Part shown: one piece after another, positions 22,101-32,241 of the stretch
Position numbering within the stretch: the first letter of the stretch is position 1
Layout: every line of letters starts with the position of its first letter
From: Liolophura sinensis
Taxonomy: Eukaryota; Mollusca; Polyplacophora; Chitonida; Chitonidae
Direction of reading: 5' to 3'
NCBI RefSeq assembly: GCF_032854445.1
Contig: NC_088299.1
Location: 1,277,001 to 1,341,000, forward strand
Length of the DNA stretch: 64,000 bases
Program-made: the position numbers and the translations under genes
Notes under the pieces: model-generated
Told to the model about the DNA's origin: nothing
The model's input: the letters and a program-made list of their open reading frames with translations, nothing else
The model's database searches: none

Positions 22101-25100
22101 TAATAAATACATTTTGAACTACATGGGGGATCATGTATACATATATTGTTGAGAAAAGATACACTAAGACTATTATAAGACACGGGTATGGGATCAATCT
22201 GTAAAATATCCGCCATTCTGGCCTTATTAAGCATATTGTAATAAACGTACGCAAAGACAGTATGTAGCTTCACTCAGATCAAATAGTGCCTGACAAATGG
22301 CACATGCAGTTTGCGTTTTACAAACGATTAAAAATTAGGCAACAGGGAAGCAGGTGACTAACTCTTCATACTTTGGGTATGCATAATAAAAAAAATTATA
22401 GTGCAATTCAGCTTTTGTAAAAATCACCTTTGTCTCAAATGGAAAACTCAGAAATTTCATAAAGCGATACGCACAAGTACATTGTATCAGGCTAGTTTTG
22501 CAGAAAATAATGTAGGGGAAGTCAAGTGGATATATGGATTGCAATTTTTCTTTCAGTTGCTTTTTGACTTTTTGGCCTTCAAAAATGACATTAGTTATTG
22601 GAAGAATCGAGAGACCATGGTTGGACTGTCTACCCGAGCAGGTATGAAGCGGTGTCAGTTGTAATATGATCGCTTTTTGACAGAAAATTAACAGCCAAAA
22701 GAATTGCCCAAGGTCTTTCGTAAAGCATCACCATATCTTGAATCATTCTGATGATGGAGTATGTAACTTTTTACACATATCTGAGGCAGAAGCATTGCTA
22801 AAGAGTATTTGTTGTTCATGAGGCAGAAACATTGGCAAAGAGCATTCTTTGTTCATGAGGCAGAAACATTGTTAAAAAGTGATCTTTGTTTATGAGGCAG
22901 AAGCGTTGGTAAAGAGCATTCATTGTTCATGAGGCAGAGGCATTGCCAAAAAGCGTTTTTTGTTTATGGGGCAAAAGCATTGCTAAAGAGTGTTCTTTGT
23001 TCATGAGGCAGAAGCATTGCTAAAGAGTGGTCTTTGTTCATGAGGCAGAAGCATTGCTAAAGAGTGCTCTTGGTTCATGAGGCAGAAATATTGCTAAAAA
23101 GTGTTCTTCTCTCATGAGGCAGAAACATTGCTAAAGAGTGCTCCAGGTTCATGAGGCAGAAATATTGCTGAAAAGTGTTCTTCTCTCATGAGGCAGAAAC
23201 ATTGCTAAAGAGTGCTCTTTGTTCATGTGGCAGAAACTTTGCTAAAGAGTGGTTTTTGTTCATGAGGCAGAAGTATTGCTAAAGAGTGGTCTTTGTTCAT
23301 GAGCCGGAAACTTTGCTAAAGAGTGGTCTTTGTTCATGAGGCAGAAACTTGCTAAAGAGTGATCTTTGTTCAATAGGCAAAAGTGTACAATGTATTTGTG
23401 GGTATCGTGTGTTTTACAGTTATATGGCGTTGTGTGAGCACACTGATCATCTTTGTCTACCTGATGGATGAAGAGACGAGTTTGTTAGTGTTAATACCAG
23501 CTGGTATAGGCACACTGATTGAGGTGAGAGCAGTGTTTTGTGTGTCATATAAACCACAACCAGAATCGTAAAACCAGCTTGATCCATACATAAGCTTTGT
23601 ATGTATTTATAGTGGGATATAAATTCTCTAGGAGCAGGTCGGAGCAGAGTGGTAAAATGTGCTTGCCTTTTAATGTACAAGGTATGGATTCAGTCCTTTA
23701 GCAGATATTTTGAACACATATTCCCCAGCTCCCACTATTTGTGAGGCCTTAGTGACAATAAGCAGTCAGCATTTGTTGAAGACCACTTGTCTTCCACCAA
23801 TATGATGCGTCGTAGGTGAGAATGTTGGTCAGTAACTCGCCAAAGGTTGATGGTTTTAGCTGAGCAATACAGTTTCCTCCACCCATAAAACTGACTGTCA
23901 TTTTATAAGTGAAAAATTCTTAAGTATAGCTTTAAACATCAATGAAATAAATAAATACATCCTCTGAATTAGCTTGCTGGTGGCTCTAATTCCCAGTGAT
24001 AGTCAATTAACACAGTGGTTAACTTGCCTCTTGTAAATGTTGAGAGTACCTGCTGCGTAATTTTCAGAGCTATGAATGTACTACAATGTATGTATCTGCT
24101 CATGGTTGTCTTTGATTACTTTATTTTACACTTACATGTAATGTGTTGAATGTGTTGCTAATACCAAGGTTATTGGCTTACATGTAATGTGTTGAATGTG
24201 TTGCTAATACCAAGATTATTGGCTTCCACAGATATAGGATATAGCTTGGGGTCTGTAAATATTTTGTTCACATATTATTGGTATACATGTAGCAGCCGTC
24301 TCACATTTGGACAGAATGAAAAATTTGCAGTGACTCTTTTTAATGATAATGATGTGGTTGATGGTTACTGAATAACTCTCTGTGAAGTTTTTTCCCTATT
24401 ATGTGGTATATTGAAAAGATAGGCATGTTCATACTTAGAATTACATTTGTTCCATTTCCCCAAATATCCATCATTTATTGGGTTGAGTGTCCATCAACGT
24501 TTTAGAGAAACATACATGTATTGTTTGATCACAGTTCATATTTCTACATGTATATGTCAATATTGTCTGGTTCAGCTTTGTGTTTTGCATTAATATTCAG
24601 AGAAATGTTTACATCCAATCTCTTTAAAAACATTTAGATGTGGAAAGTAAAGAAAGCATTTAAGGTGAAGGTACACTGGACCGGATCAAAGCCTTCAATA
24701 GAAGTAAGTGTTGTGTGAAAATGTTCATTACAATATGTTAAAAAAGTACTGCTTCGTGAGTGTTGAGCAGACAAATATGTTTTCATTCCTGTCTATGTTA
24801 TAAAGTTCTAACAGGTACATGTACATACATTTTGTATTGGATGTGCAGTAAAAATGACTATAACATGCATTTAAAGATATTTATTGAGGTCATTAATCCA
24901 TTAATCAATTTGAATCAAGTCTGTGTTCAGATAACTAATAAACATTTTGGTTTTAAAAATAGCTACAGGGTATTAAACCATACCTTATGATTACCTGGAG
25001 AATGTGCTAATACAGTTTGTTTTCGTTTCCAGTTTGGTGGGACTTCAGATAAAGAGAAGGAGACAAACCAGTTTGATTCTCAGGTTGGTGATCAACTAAA

Positions 25101-28100
25101 ATTTAAATACATAATTATACCATCTTTTCACTCAATACGTGAACTAAAGGGCCGCAGGAGTGGGTGGTAGCAAAGTAGTTAAAGTGCTTGCCTTTAGTTC
25201 CTTGGACACATAAGGTGTGGGTTCAAACCCATCCTTGAACACATAAGGTGTAGGTTCAAACCCTTCCTTGGACACATAAGGTGTAGGTTCAAACCCATTG
25301 AACAAATAAGGTGTGGGTTCAAACCCATCCTTGGACACATAAGGTGTAGGTTCCTCTTGGCCCTGGGGATAATGCTTGTGGGATCGTTTGCAGAATAAAA
25401 CTGTTGTTGAAGACGACTTCTCCTCCGCTTGTAGGGTGTACATATCTGTATGTCATATCTGTATGTGAGAAACTGTGTCATAACTTGCCAAAGGTCAGTG
25501 GTTTACCCTGAACACTACTGTTTCCCCCATTCATAATACTGACCAGCATTGCTTCTTCACATGCACACTGTCAGTGCTATTCATCTCTTCACAGGCCATA
25601 AAGCACCTGAACTGTGTGCTGCATTCGCTGTGCCTAATCTGGAGCAGTCTGTTCTCTGTTATACCTCCAGTACACGCTTGTCTGACCTGTCAGTGCTCTT
25701 CATCTTTTCACAGGCCATGAAATACCTGTCCAATGTGCTGTATCCACTGTGCCTAGCTGGAGCAGTCTATTCTCTGTTATGCCTCGAGTACTCACTTGTC
25801 TGACCTGTCAATGCTCTTCGTCTCTTCACAGGCCATGAAATACCTGTCCTATGTGCTGTATCCACTGTGCCTAGCAGGAGCAGTCTATTCCCTATTATAC
25901 CTTCAGTACAAAAGGTTGGTTTACTGTCTTAGCTATTCCAGTATTTTAGGCCTTTTGGTTGTTAGCAGTGAATGAAGTAAGTATATGTAAGGAGCTGAAA
26001 TGAATGTACAAAACTTTAATCACTTGAAATCCTAGCATTGAAAGTAAACGTTTGAATAGTTTAGTTCATCATGTGGTTTTTTAGTCTTTCATACTTCATG
26101 TGACATCAGAAAATGTTATATCTATTCTTTATGCCATTCACTGAACAGCGGTCGCATTACACCTGTGAGTTATTTAGCTTGCAAGGTTAAAGACTAAAGT
26201 ATGAGTACAACAGTCCACTCATTTTAATGTATCAATTTCTCATCTTTAGCTCTGATAATGTAATCTAAGCTGATGTGTAGTTTTTGTTTTCTTGTAGCTG
26301 GTATTCATGGTGTATAAACAGTCTAGTTAACGGTGAGTCCTGCATACTGATCAAAGATATTAGCTACAGAAATATCTCACTTTTGCCCGAAGACATAAAA
26401 AGTGAAACATATCAAGTTTAGAAGATGACAGGAAACATGGCGGTGACAATATTACCTGGTCGTGTTTATGATATGAATGCTTGTGTCATTGTCATACATG
26501 TACCAGACATCCACCTTCATGTTACATGTCACACAACGAAGAATAAGGTCATTTGTCTGGACAATAACTTGGACTTTTTCACATGCATTCAGACATCTCA
26601 TATATTTTTGCATAAAATAAAATGTGCACTGCAGCCATCATTTCCTGGTAGTTTAGTTTTGCCCCGAAAATATTCTTGAAAACGGTGATGGATTGCGTTG
26701 AAACTGTTAAAGTGGGCCATGGACTAGAAAATTGGAGTGGTGATGGAGCAATAAAATAAAAATGAACTTTGTATGCGTTTTAAAGTATCAAAAAGGTGCC
26801 ATTCCATTTCCTGAACTAAGCACAATTGTGATGGCAAATTATCAGTGAATAATTGTAAACAAACAGTAAATAACAACTATGGAGGAGCAAGTGTAATTTT
26901 TTGCATAAGCAGTAATATTCTATTGACCTGATTTTTTTGGCTCTGACATTTATAAGTATAATTATCAGTATAACAGAAAAAAGATATGAATACAGAGTTA
27001 TTTTATGTTCTGGTCTTTGTTTACTTTTCAGGTGTTTATGCATTTGGATTTTTGTTCATGCTGCCACAGCTGTTTGTAAATTATAAGGTATGGAAAATAA
27101 GCGGGGCAAAAGTGGCAATACGCTTTTAACTTAAATGTGACCTGTAAATTTGTACATTTAATTTGGATGCATAGAAGCATAAGGGAACTTCATCATTCAG
27201 ATTCTTTATGTGAAATGCCAAAGACAAAAATTACAGAAGACTGACACTTTATGATGGCTCATAGACATGGATTGTGCAGTTCGCTGTTTTATAATAACAT
27301 TGTGGACTGATGTAAGTTGACGGAGGTCTAAAATAGTATAAAGCGCAATACGATGCTTGTGCCTTGGCACTGGACTAATTTCATTGGCTAGGAAAGTTAT
27401 AGTGCACATACCAAAGTGCCAGAGTTTACCTGGGATCTCTCACCATCAAAGCTGACTGTGTTTAAGAGAGGGCTAATTTTCTATAGTGTTCAGAGAAATT
27501 CAGACACTGGTATATCTGGATAAATATAAAAGGTAAATAAACTTAACTTTAATGTATATTTTGATTTCAGTTAAAATCTGTGGCACACCTGCCCTGGAGA
27601 GCATTCATGTATAAGGTAAGTAACTGATGTCTGTGTACAGCTCTATGTAAGGCTGTATAAGGTGGTTCAGTGCCAGCCTGCAATGTAGGACTGGCCATGT
27701 AGGACTGGCCTTGTAAGACTGGCAATGTAGGACTGGCCATGTAGGACTGGCCATGTAGGACTGGCAATGTAGGACTTAGAATCCCTGTATCAGGACTTGG
27801 TAGCAATAAGGCGTGGGCAGCACTGACAGATCCTACATGTAGACTGTGCAACTTTACAGAAGACAGCTTGCCAAAGTTTCATCACCCTCTTGCCAGTGCC
27901 CCATGGTTTCCTCCACACCTAAAACTTACATTTCCTAAGGAAAATATCATAGAGCATTCTTAAAGGTACTATGTGACATTTGTCAGAAAATGTGCAGACC
28001 TCAGGACTTTTTGTCCCTGTTTTACCTAACAACCAACCCATCAATGTAACCTTCAAAAAACCTGGAATTATACAGATACTGTCCCTTATAAACAGGCATA

Positions 28101-30523
28101 TATGGGACTCTGCTAAGAATTAACCCACATAAGAATTAAACCACTAGAAAATGAAACAACCTATTAAAATATAGTGTATTTATTTATTTATTTATTCATT
28201 TATTTGATTGGTGTTTTACGCCGTACTCAAGAATATTTCACATATGGTGAGAGGAAACCGGGCAGAGCCCGGGGGATACCCATGACCATCAGCAGGTTGC
28301 TGGCAGACCTTCCCACGTACGGCCGGAGAGGAAGGTAGCATGAGCTGGACTTGAACACAGAGCGACCACATTGGTGAGAGGCTCCTGGGTCATTACGCTG
28401 TGCTAACCAAATGAGCCATGGAGGCCCCATAATATAGTGTAAGTTCGAAAATTGAATAGGTGTGTGGTAGTGCAGCAAGACACCAATAATCCCTGAGTAA
28501 CAATACTGAATCTTCCCATGGCCGAGGATAGGGTGCAGTAGCAGGGCAGAAAATCCAGTGTTCAGGAAAAATGCCTGACCCATTATCGTTTGTCGGATCC
28601 AACATTTCGCTTGTCAGTATAGACACAACAATCCCTTATGTAATCCCTACTCAACCTGACCCGCCAATTACACGCAAAGTTGATTTCTGTCAGACTTGTG
28701 TTGCAAAGAAATTCTCATGTAATACAGTGTGTTCAAGGGGTAGAATTGATGACATGTGACCAGATTTGTCTAAGTACATGTGCTTGTATGGTGGGAAGTT
28801 GGGGACCTTTTGTGTTGTCCTGTCCATAAGGTCAGTTACAGTTCCCTGTTTAAACAACTGCCTTCATTGTAAGTAATATGTGATTATCTTTTCAGGCCTT
28901 TAATACATTTATTGATGACATCTTTGCCTTTATCATCACCATGCCGACGGCCCATCGCCTGGCTTGTTTCCGTGACGACATTGTTTTCCTTGTGTACTTA
29001 TACCAGCGCTGGTAAGATTGTACCTTTGTATTCTAGTAATATCAGTTGGTCATTGATATGTGGACGTATGTAGCTGCTGTGAACACACATGGTCATAGTT
29101 TAATAGTAAATAAACAGTTTGTTTGCTGATTATCAAAAAACATGGTCAGTGAGTTTGGGCAGTCTGGATCAGTTTTTAAGATTTAGAAGTCATCATCTGT
29201 GTTTGATTTTACTACAAATATTCTTCTCCTTTAAAGTGGACATAAAGTCTGCCACTGTATACATATAGAAAGAAAGGAAATATGGCACAGGTATCACAGA
29301 ATAATATTTTTTTAAAATTCTGTAAAGTTTTGGTGGTTTTGACTAGGTACACATGTAACTGAAAAGTGTGCCTCAGCCATCTTCATCCCAGAGCATCTTG
29401 GGGGTAATGACTAGGTACACATGTAACTGAAAAGTGTGCCAACCATCTTTGTCCCAGAGAATCCTGGTGGTTATGACTAGGTACACATGTAACTGAAAAG
29501 TGTGCCAACCATCTTTGTCCCAGAGAATCCTGGTGATTATGACTAGGTACACATGTAAGTGCAAAATGTGCCTCAGCCATCTTCATCCCAGAGAATCCTG
29601 GTGGTTATGACTAGGTACACATGTAACTAAAAAGTGTGCCTCAGCCATCTTCATCCCAGAGAATCCTGGTGATTATGACTAGGTACACATGTAAGTGCAA
29701 AATGTGCCTCAGCCATCTTCATCCCAGAGCATCCTGGGGGTAATGACTAGGTACACATGTAAGTGCAAAATGTGCCTCAGCCATCTTCATCCCAGAGCAT
29801 CCTGGGGGTAATGACTAGGTACACATGTAAGTGCAAAATGTGCCTCAGCCATCTTCATCCCAGAGCATCCTGGGGGTAATGACTAGGTACACATGTAACT
29901 AAAAAGTGTGCCTCAGCCATCTTCATCCCAGTGCATCCTGGTGGTTATGACTAGGTACACATGTAACTAAAAAGTGTGCCTCAGCCATCTTCATCCCAGT
30001 GCATCCTGGTGGTTATGACTAGGTACACATGTAAGTGCAAAGTGTGCCTCAGCCATCTTCATCCCAGAGCATCCTGGGGGTAATGACTAGGTACACATGT
30101 AAGTGCAAAATGTGCCTCAGCCATCTTCATCCCAGTGCATCCTGGTGGTTATGACTAGGTACACATGTAACTAAAAAGTGTGCCTCAGCCATCTTCATCC
30201 CAGTGCATCCTGGTGGTTATGACTAGGTACACATGTAAGTGCAAAATGTGCCTCAGCCATCTTTATCCCAGAGCATCCTGGGGATTATGACAACATACAC
30301 ATTCTTCTAGAAATGCAGATCCCAAAGGCACTATGAATCCTGAATTTCGTGTGCATTACTAGAAATGTGTCTCTGCTCATCCTGTATTAAAATGTTTATA
30401 TGTTATCATTTCAGGTTGTACCCTGTAGACAAGAAGAGAGTGAATGAGTATGGCGTATCCTATGGTGACGAGGATTTAAACGAGCAATCAAAAGCAAATC
30501 CGTCAAAATCAAAGAAAGATTAA
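10142..30523 (+). CDS. CLPTM1L: CLPTM1-like protein (CLPTM1L/CRR9), 17 coding exons, complete
   Basis: Multi-pass membrane protein of the CLPTM1 family. The human orthologue is reported as an ER lipid scramblase and as a survival factor. Coding exons: 10142-10294, 11260-11357, 11957-12143, 13773-13903, 15673-15745, 19652-19769, 21091-21185, 22557-22641, 23420-23523, 24638-24703, 25033-25083, 25832-25914, 26298-26332, 27032-27087, 27571-27615, 28896-29011, 30415-30523. All have AG acceptors and GT donors with agreeing phases and give 534 aa (human 538). An N-terminal membrane segment (about 6-25) precedes a luminal domain with sequons N87VS, N97GT, N148VT and N217KT. Hydrophobic segments follow at about 272-293, 318-348, 391-410 and 427-442. 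Conserved blocks include [33 protein letters not shown] and [20 protein letters not shown]; the tail is Lys/Ser-rich. A CAG acceptor at 10080-10081 shows that a 5' UTR exon lies upstream, not located. I aligned to the human protein from memory. Confidence 0.97.
10480..10805. repeat. Imperfect minisatellite in CLPTM1L intron 1
   Basis: About five diverged units of roughly 60 bp built around GCAATGTTTGCATCCATTTA. Located between coding exons 1 and 2. The short open frames on both strands here are by-products of the repeat. Confidence 0.75.
11380..11692 (+). mobile_element. SINE-A in CLPTM1L intron 2, with TSD
   Basis: SINE-A at 11389-11640, slightly truncated in the tRNA head, with a 9-bp target-site duplication AGAATGCAT at 11380-11388 and 11641-11649. 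Its 3' flank (11641-11692) recurs after another SINE-A in intron 5 (see 15089-15411). Confidence 0.9.
11957..12143 (+). CDS. CLPTM1L: CLPTM1L coding exon 3, source of the downstream tandem array
   Basis: Encodes part of the luminal domain, including the sequons NVS and NGT. It ends in LLTEDQSA just before the donor GTAAGT at 12144. The last roughly 40 bp of the exon plus the first roughly 20 bp of the intron form the founder unit of the array that follows. The reading frame stays open past the donor to 12356. Use of the donors of units 1-3 would therefore add 20, 40 or 60 residues of the type [20 protein letters not shown] without changing the join to exon 4 (phase 0). Confidence 0.9.
12121..13440 (+). 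repeat. Minisatellite of exon 3/intron 3 junction: about 23 copies, each with a splice donor
   Basis: Unit of 58-60 bp containing CTCAGTGAGGATCAATCTGG followed by a donor-like GTAAGTCTATACAC. Twenty-three copies of the GGATCAAT core can be counted, the first lying inside exon 3. The first four are spaced 60 bp apart; later units often lack 2 bp and break the frame. The array occupies most of intron 3 (12144-13772). Confidence 0.95.
13904..15088. other. CLPTM1L intron 4, unique sequence
   Basis: No gene or repeat recognised apart from the SINE-A that follows. The open frames on both strands show no splice signals or protein similarity. Confidence 0.4.
15089..15411 (+). mobile_element. SINE-A with 3'-transduced flank, bounded by TSD
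   Basis: SINE-A with intact head (GGCCTCCGTGGCTCAGGTGG) at 15100-15340, followed by about 55 bp (15341-15396) that match the 3' flank of the intron 2 SINE-A (11641-11692). Shared stretches include TTGCAATGTTTCACCCTAAG and TTTGTACAGAATATGTATAC. A target-site duplication AATTTCTATCA flanks the whole unit at 15089-15099 and 15401-15411. It lies in CLPTM1L intron 4, whose following coding exon begins at 15673. Confidence 0.88.
16150..17865. repeat. Minisatellite with an 8-unit higher-order repeat, CLPTM1L intron 5
   Basis: About eight units of 51-57 bp (16160-16600, core CTGCATGCATACTCCTACAG) are followed by about twenty 57-bp units (16600-17800, core CATAATGAACTTGTTGCTTC). Because 57 is divisible by three, all frames stay open, giving spurious frames of up to 506 codons on both strands. 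Unit variants recur in the same order every eight units (456 bp; for example the ATACCCTTAC variant at 16811 and 17267). Confidence 0.95.
18080..18350. repeat. 58-bp tandem repeat
   Basis: About 4.5 copies of a 58-bp unit containing CTACATGTATCATTAAGGCA, with alternating CAGACAGAAGATATC and CAGATGGAAGA variants. In CLPTM1L intron 5. Confidence 0.9.
18844..19107 (+). mobile_element. SINE-A with 12-bp TSD, CLPTM1L intron 5
   Basis: SINE-A at 18856-19095 with head, body and tail. The target-site duplication TCAAAATGAGCT lies at 18844-18855 and 19096-19107. A short deletion removes part of the head between the A and B boxes. Confidence 0.93.
19901..20280. repeat. 75-77-bp tandem repeat with splice-like motifs, CLPTM1L intron 6
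   Basis: Five copies starting at about 19911, 19988, 20063, 20138 and 20215 (reference point TTTCTGAGATAGAGG). Each unit has an acceptor-like GTTTACAG about 26 bp before a donor-like GTAAGG. Confidence 0.92.
21414..21968 (-). mobile_element. Chimeric SINE-A retrocopy with DNA from the CLPTM1L 3' region
   Basis: Reading the minus strand from 21955 down: a SINE-A tRNA head (to about 21868); about 200 bp matching 30721-30936 just downstream of the CLPTM1L stop codon; and then the 5'-truncated SINE-A of 30937-31165 with its tail. The whole unit is flanked by a perfect 13-bp duplication, TATATAATAAATA (21414-21426 and 21956-21968). It lies in CLPTM1L intron 7, antisense to the gene. Confidence 0.9.
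21956..22110. repeat. AT-rich short tandem repeat
   Basis: Units of about 25-30 bp made of TATAATAAATACATATACAT. This AT-rich tract is the insertion target of the chimeric SINE beside it. Confidence 0.8.
22780..23376. repeat. 37-bp minisatellite, 16 copies, filling most of CLPTM1L intron 8
   Basis: Sixteen units of 36-38 bp containing CATTGCTAAAGAGTG and TGTTCATGAGGCAGAA. Intron 8 (22642-23419) is 778 bp, so the array makes up about three quarters of it and stops about 45 bp before the exon 9 acceptor. Confidence 0.95.
23636..23960 (+). mobile_element. SINE-D, diverged, CLPTM1L intron 9
   Basis: tRNA-like head with GAGTGGTAAAATGTGCTTGC and a B-box-like GGTATGGATTCAGTCC. A middle section contains GAAGACCACTTGTCTTCCAC. 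The 3' end, TTATAAGTGAAAAATTCTTA then AACATCAATGAAATAAATAA, resembles the SINE-A 3' domain. Confidence 0.75.
25145..25560 (+). mobile_element. SINE-D copy with tandem-expanded B-box region
   Basis: Head GTAGTTAAAGTGCTTGCCTT, then the B-box region ATAAGGTGTGGGTTCAAACC repeated about five times (25200-25350, roughly 30-33 bp apart). The SINE-D middle (GAAGACGACTTCTCCTCCGC) and a diverged 3' part follow. It sits in CLPTM1L intron 11, directly before the triplicated exon 12. Confidence 0.75.
25560..25915 (+). repeat. Tandem triplication of CLPTM1L exon 12
   Basis: Three copies of a 118-119-bp unit, each with a pyrimidine tract, ACAG acceptor and exon 12 sequence; exon starts are at 25595, 25714 and 25832. 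Copy 3 is the working exon (donor AAAAG|GTTGGT, end 25914). Copy 2 reads nearly the same protein ([20 protein letters not shown]) but has lost the donor and runs into a stop. Copy 1 has an extra base that shifts the frame and also lacks a donor. Confidence 0.93.
25595..25800 (+). pseudogene. Two decayed duplicates of CLPTM1L exon 12
   Basis: Copies 1 (from 25595) and 2 (from 25714) keep acceptors but have TACACG or TACTCA in place of the functional TACAAAAG|GTTGGT at the exon end. Copy 1 also has ATA for the first Met codon and a +1 frameshift. They could be included only if a new donor were used, and would then truncate the protein. Confidence 0.85.
27690..27778. repeat. Short tandem repeat of about 14 bp
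   Basis: Several copies of ATGTAGGACTGGCC with small variations, in CLPTM1L intron 15. Confidence 0.8.
28168..28441 (-). mobile_element. SINE-A with 11-bp TSD, CLPTM1L intron 15
   Basis: Reverse-oriented SINE-A (28179-28430) with a long ATTT-type tail at 28179-28205 and head ending GAGCCATGGAGGCCCC. The duplication AATATAGTGTA is at 28168-28178 and 28431-28441. Short deletions lie in the head and 3' domain. Confidence 0.92.
29343..30295. repeat. 68-bp minisatellite, 14 copies, CLPTM1L intron 16
   Basis: Fourteen units of 66-69 bp starting TGACTAGGTACACATGTAA and containing CAGCCATCTTCATCCCAG. Two main variants occur: CATGTAACTAAAAAGTG, and CATGTAAGTGCAAAATG, which contains a donor-like GTAAGT. 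The array fills about two thirds of intron 16 (29012-30414). Confidence 0.95.
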
Positions 30524-30682
30524 AGACATCTCAAAAAACAGCTGATTTAGCAACAGATTGTGAAGTGGTGTCATCTATGCATTGTGGGCCTTCAAGGGGC
30601 GAATGAGTTGGTCACATCATGAGAGTGCTGTATACATCATACTGTTAGTATCCATACGACTACTTTTTTGTATGAGAAGCTA

Positions 30683-30688
30683 AATAAA
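30683..30688 (+). promoter_or_regulatory. Putative polyadenylation signal of CLPTM1L
   Basis: AATAAA 160 bp after the CLPTM1L stop codon, the first such hexamer downstream. Transcripts may also run further, because sequence at 30721-31165 was copied into intron 7 by retrotransposition. Confidence 0.55.
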
Positions 30689-30924
30689 TGCCTAGATGAC
30701 AGTGCTGGTCATGGGGAGATCAAGGGTTTCAGTTCTTCGTATAATTGCTTAATTTTTGAACGCTTTTTACGACAGATGTCACTTTGAATATCTCAACAGC
30801 ATTTCTAATGTTGACTGAGCATTTTTGATTTGCATGGGTTAACATTCATGATGGTCAGCAAACCTTCAGAGAGATTTGTCACATACTTTGTTATATCAGA
30901 GGAAGAAGTTATCATCTATCATTT

Positions 30925-31177
30925 ATTACATTTGCCCTTAGCGTAATGACCCAGGAGCCTCTCACCAATGCTGTCGCTGTGAGTTCAAGTTCAGCTCATG
31001 CTGGCTTCCTCGCCGGCCGTACATGGGAAAGTCTGGCATCAACCTGCGGATGGTTGTTGGTTCACCAGGCTCTGTCAGGTGTCCTCCCACCATAATGCTG
31101 GCCGCCATCGTACAAGTGAAATATTGTTGAGTATGGCGTAAAACACCAATCAAATAAATAAATAAATTACATTTGCC
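30925..31177 (+). mobile_element. 5'-truncated SINE-A downstream of CLPTM1L, with TSD
   Basis: SINE-A at 30937-31165 missing its A box, with a 12-bp duplication ATTACATTTGCC at 30925-30936 and 31166-31177. Together with its 5' flank from 30721 it is the template for the chimeric retrocopy at 21427-21955. Confidence 0.92.
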
Positions 31178-31319
31178 TGCACCCTGCTTTTCATCACACT
31201 TTCATGATGAGTTAAGAGATTTTCACAGGCACAGTGATTTTCCTGACCATTTAATGCATGTAGTAAGTTTGTCAAACATCAGCTCAACCGTTATGTTTGC
31301 AAACTTGTGTGCAGTACTA

Positions 31320-31670
31320 TGACATACCAGCACACACAGTTTGCACTTTGCAGTATCACGTGTCAAAATTCAAACTAGCATTAGGCTAAGGCTCTGTCGC
31401 CATGGTAATATGTGTAGTAAATTTGTCAAACTTCAGCTCAAAAATTATATTTACAAACATTCATGTAGTACTGTGACATACCAACACACACAGTTTGCAC
31501 TTTGCTGTATCATCTGTCAAAATTCAAACTAGCTTTAGGCTAAGGCTCCGTCGCCATGGTAATATGTGTAGTAAATTTGTCAAACTTCAGCTCAAAAATT
31601 ATATTTACAAACATTCAAGTAGTACTATGACATACCAACACACGAAGTTTGCACTTTGCTGTATCGCTTC
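31320..31670. repeat. 154-bp tandem repeat
   Basis: About 2.3 copies; GTTTGCACTTTGC recurs at about 31339, 31493 and 31647. Units contain GGCTAAGGCTCCGTCGCCAT. The open frames here are repeat by-products. Confidence 0.9.
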
Positions 31671-31850
31671 TCAGCATTATGTGAAGTCTTGGCATTTTGT
31701 CAACACGGGAACCTCCAGGGGGTGGGTTGTAATACAGGGCATGCTTCTGTCCAGACCAAATACAAATTTATTAGGGGTCAGGTTTAAGAGAAGAAAATAT
31801 ACATTAATACCAATTTATAATGTATGTGTGATAGTATTATCCAGTCAGTG

Positions 31851-32241
31851 CCCTGGCTCTTATCACCGGCCCGGATAGCACAGTTGGTAGAGCGTCCGCT
31901 TCGGGGCCGGTAGATCCAGGATCAATCCTTGATCGAGTCACACCTAAGACTTTAAAAGAGGAAGTTGTAACTTCCTCGCTTGGCGTTCAGCATGAAGGGG
32001 ATAGTGCAACGACTGGTTGACCCGTATCAGTATAATGGCTCGGGCGGGGCGGCTTACTTGCCTTCGGTAAGTCGTCTCAGTGAAGCAGCACTAAATAAAA
32101 GAGCGGTGGAAATCCGTCCTGCAACAAGGAGGCACATTACGCGTACATGCACCCTAATGATTCCTTCGTCGTCATATGACTGAAAAATTGTTGAGTACGA
32201 CGTTAAACCCCAAGCACTTACTCACTCCCTGGCTCTTATCA
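31851..32241 (+). mobile_element. Full-length SINE-B with 15-bp TSD
   Basis: 361-bp SINE (31866-32226): tRNA-like head with A box TAGCACAGTTGGTAGAGCG and B box GGTAGATCCAGGATCAATCC, a body, the 3' domain (ATATGACTGAAAAATTGTTG, GTACGACGTTAAACCCCAAG) and an ACTC-type tail. The duplication CCCTGGCTCTTATCA lies at 31851-31865 and 32227-32241. Best reference copy of this family in the window. Confidence 0.95.

Noticed and set aside
31866-31940. tRNA gene
   Set aside because: A and B boxes are present but belong to the SINE-B head, followed by SINE body, tail and a TSD; there is no tRNA cloverleaf with acceptor pairing. The same applies to all SINE-A heads.
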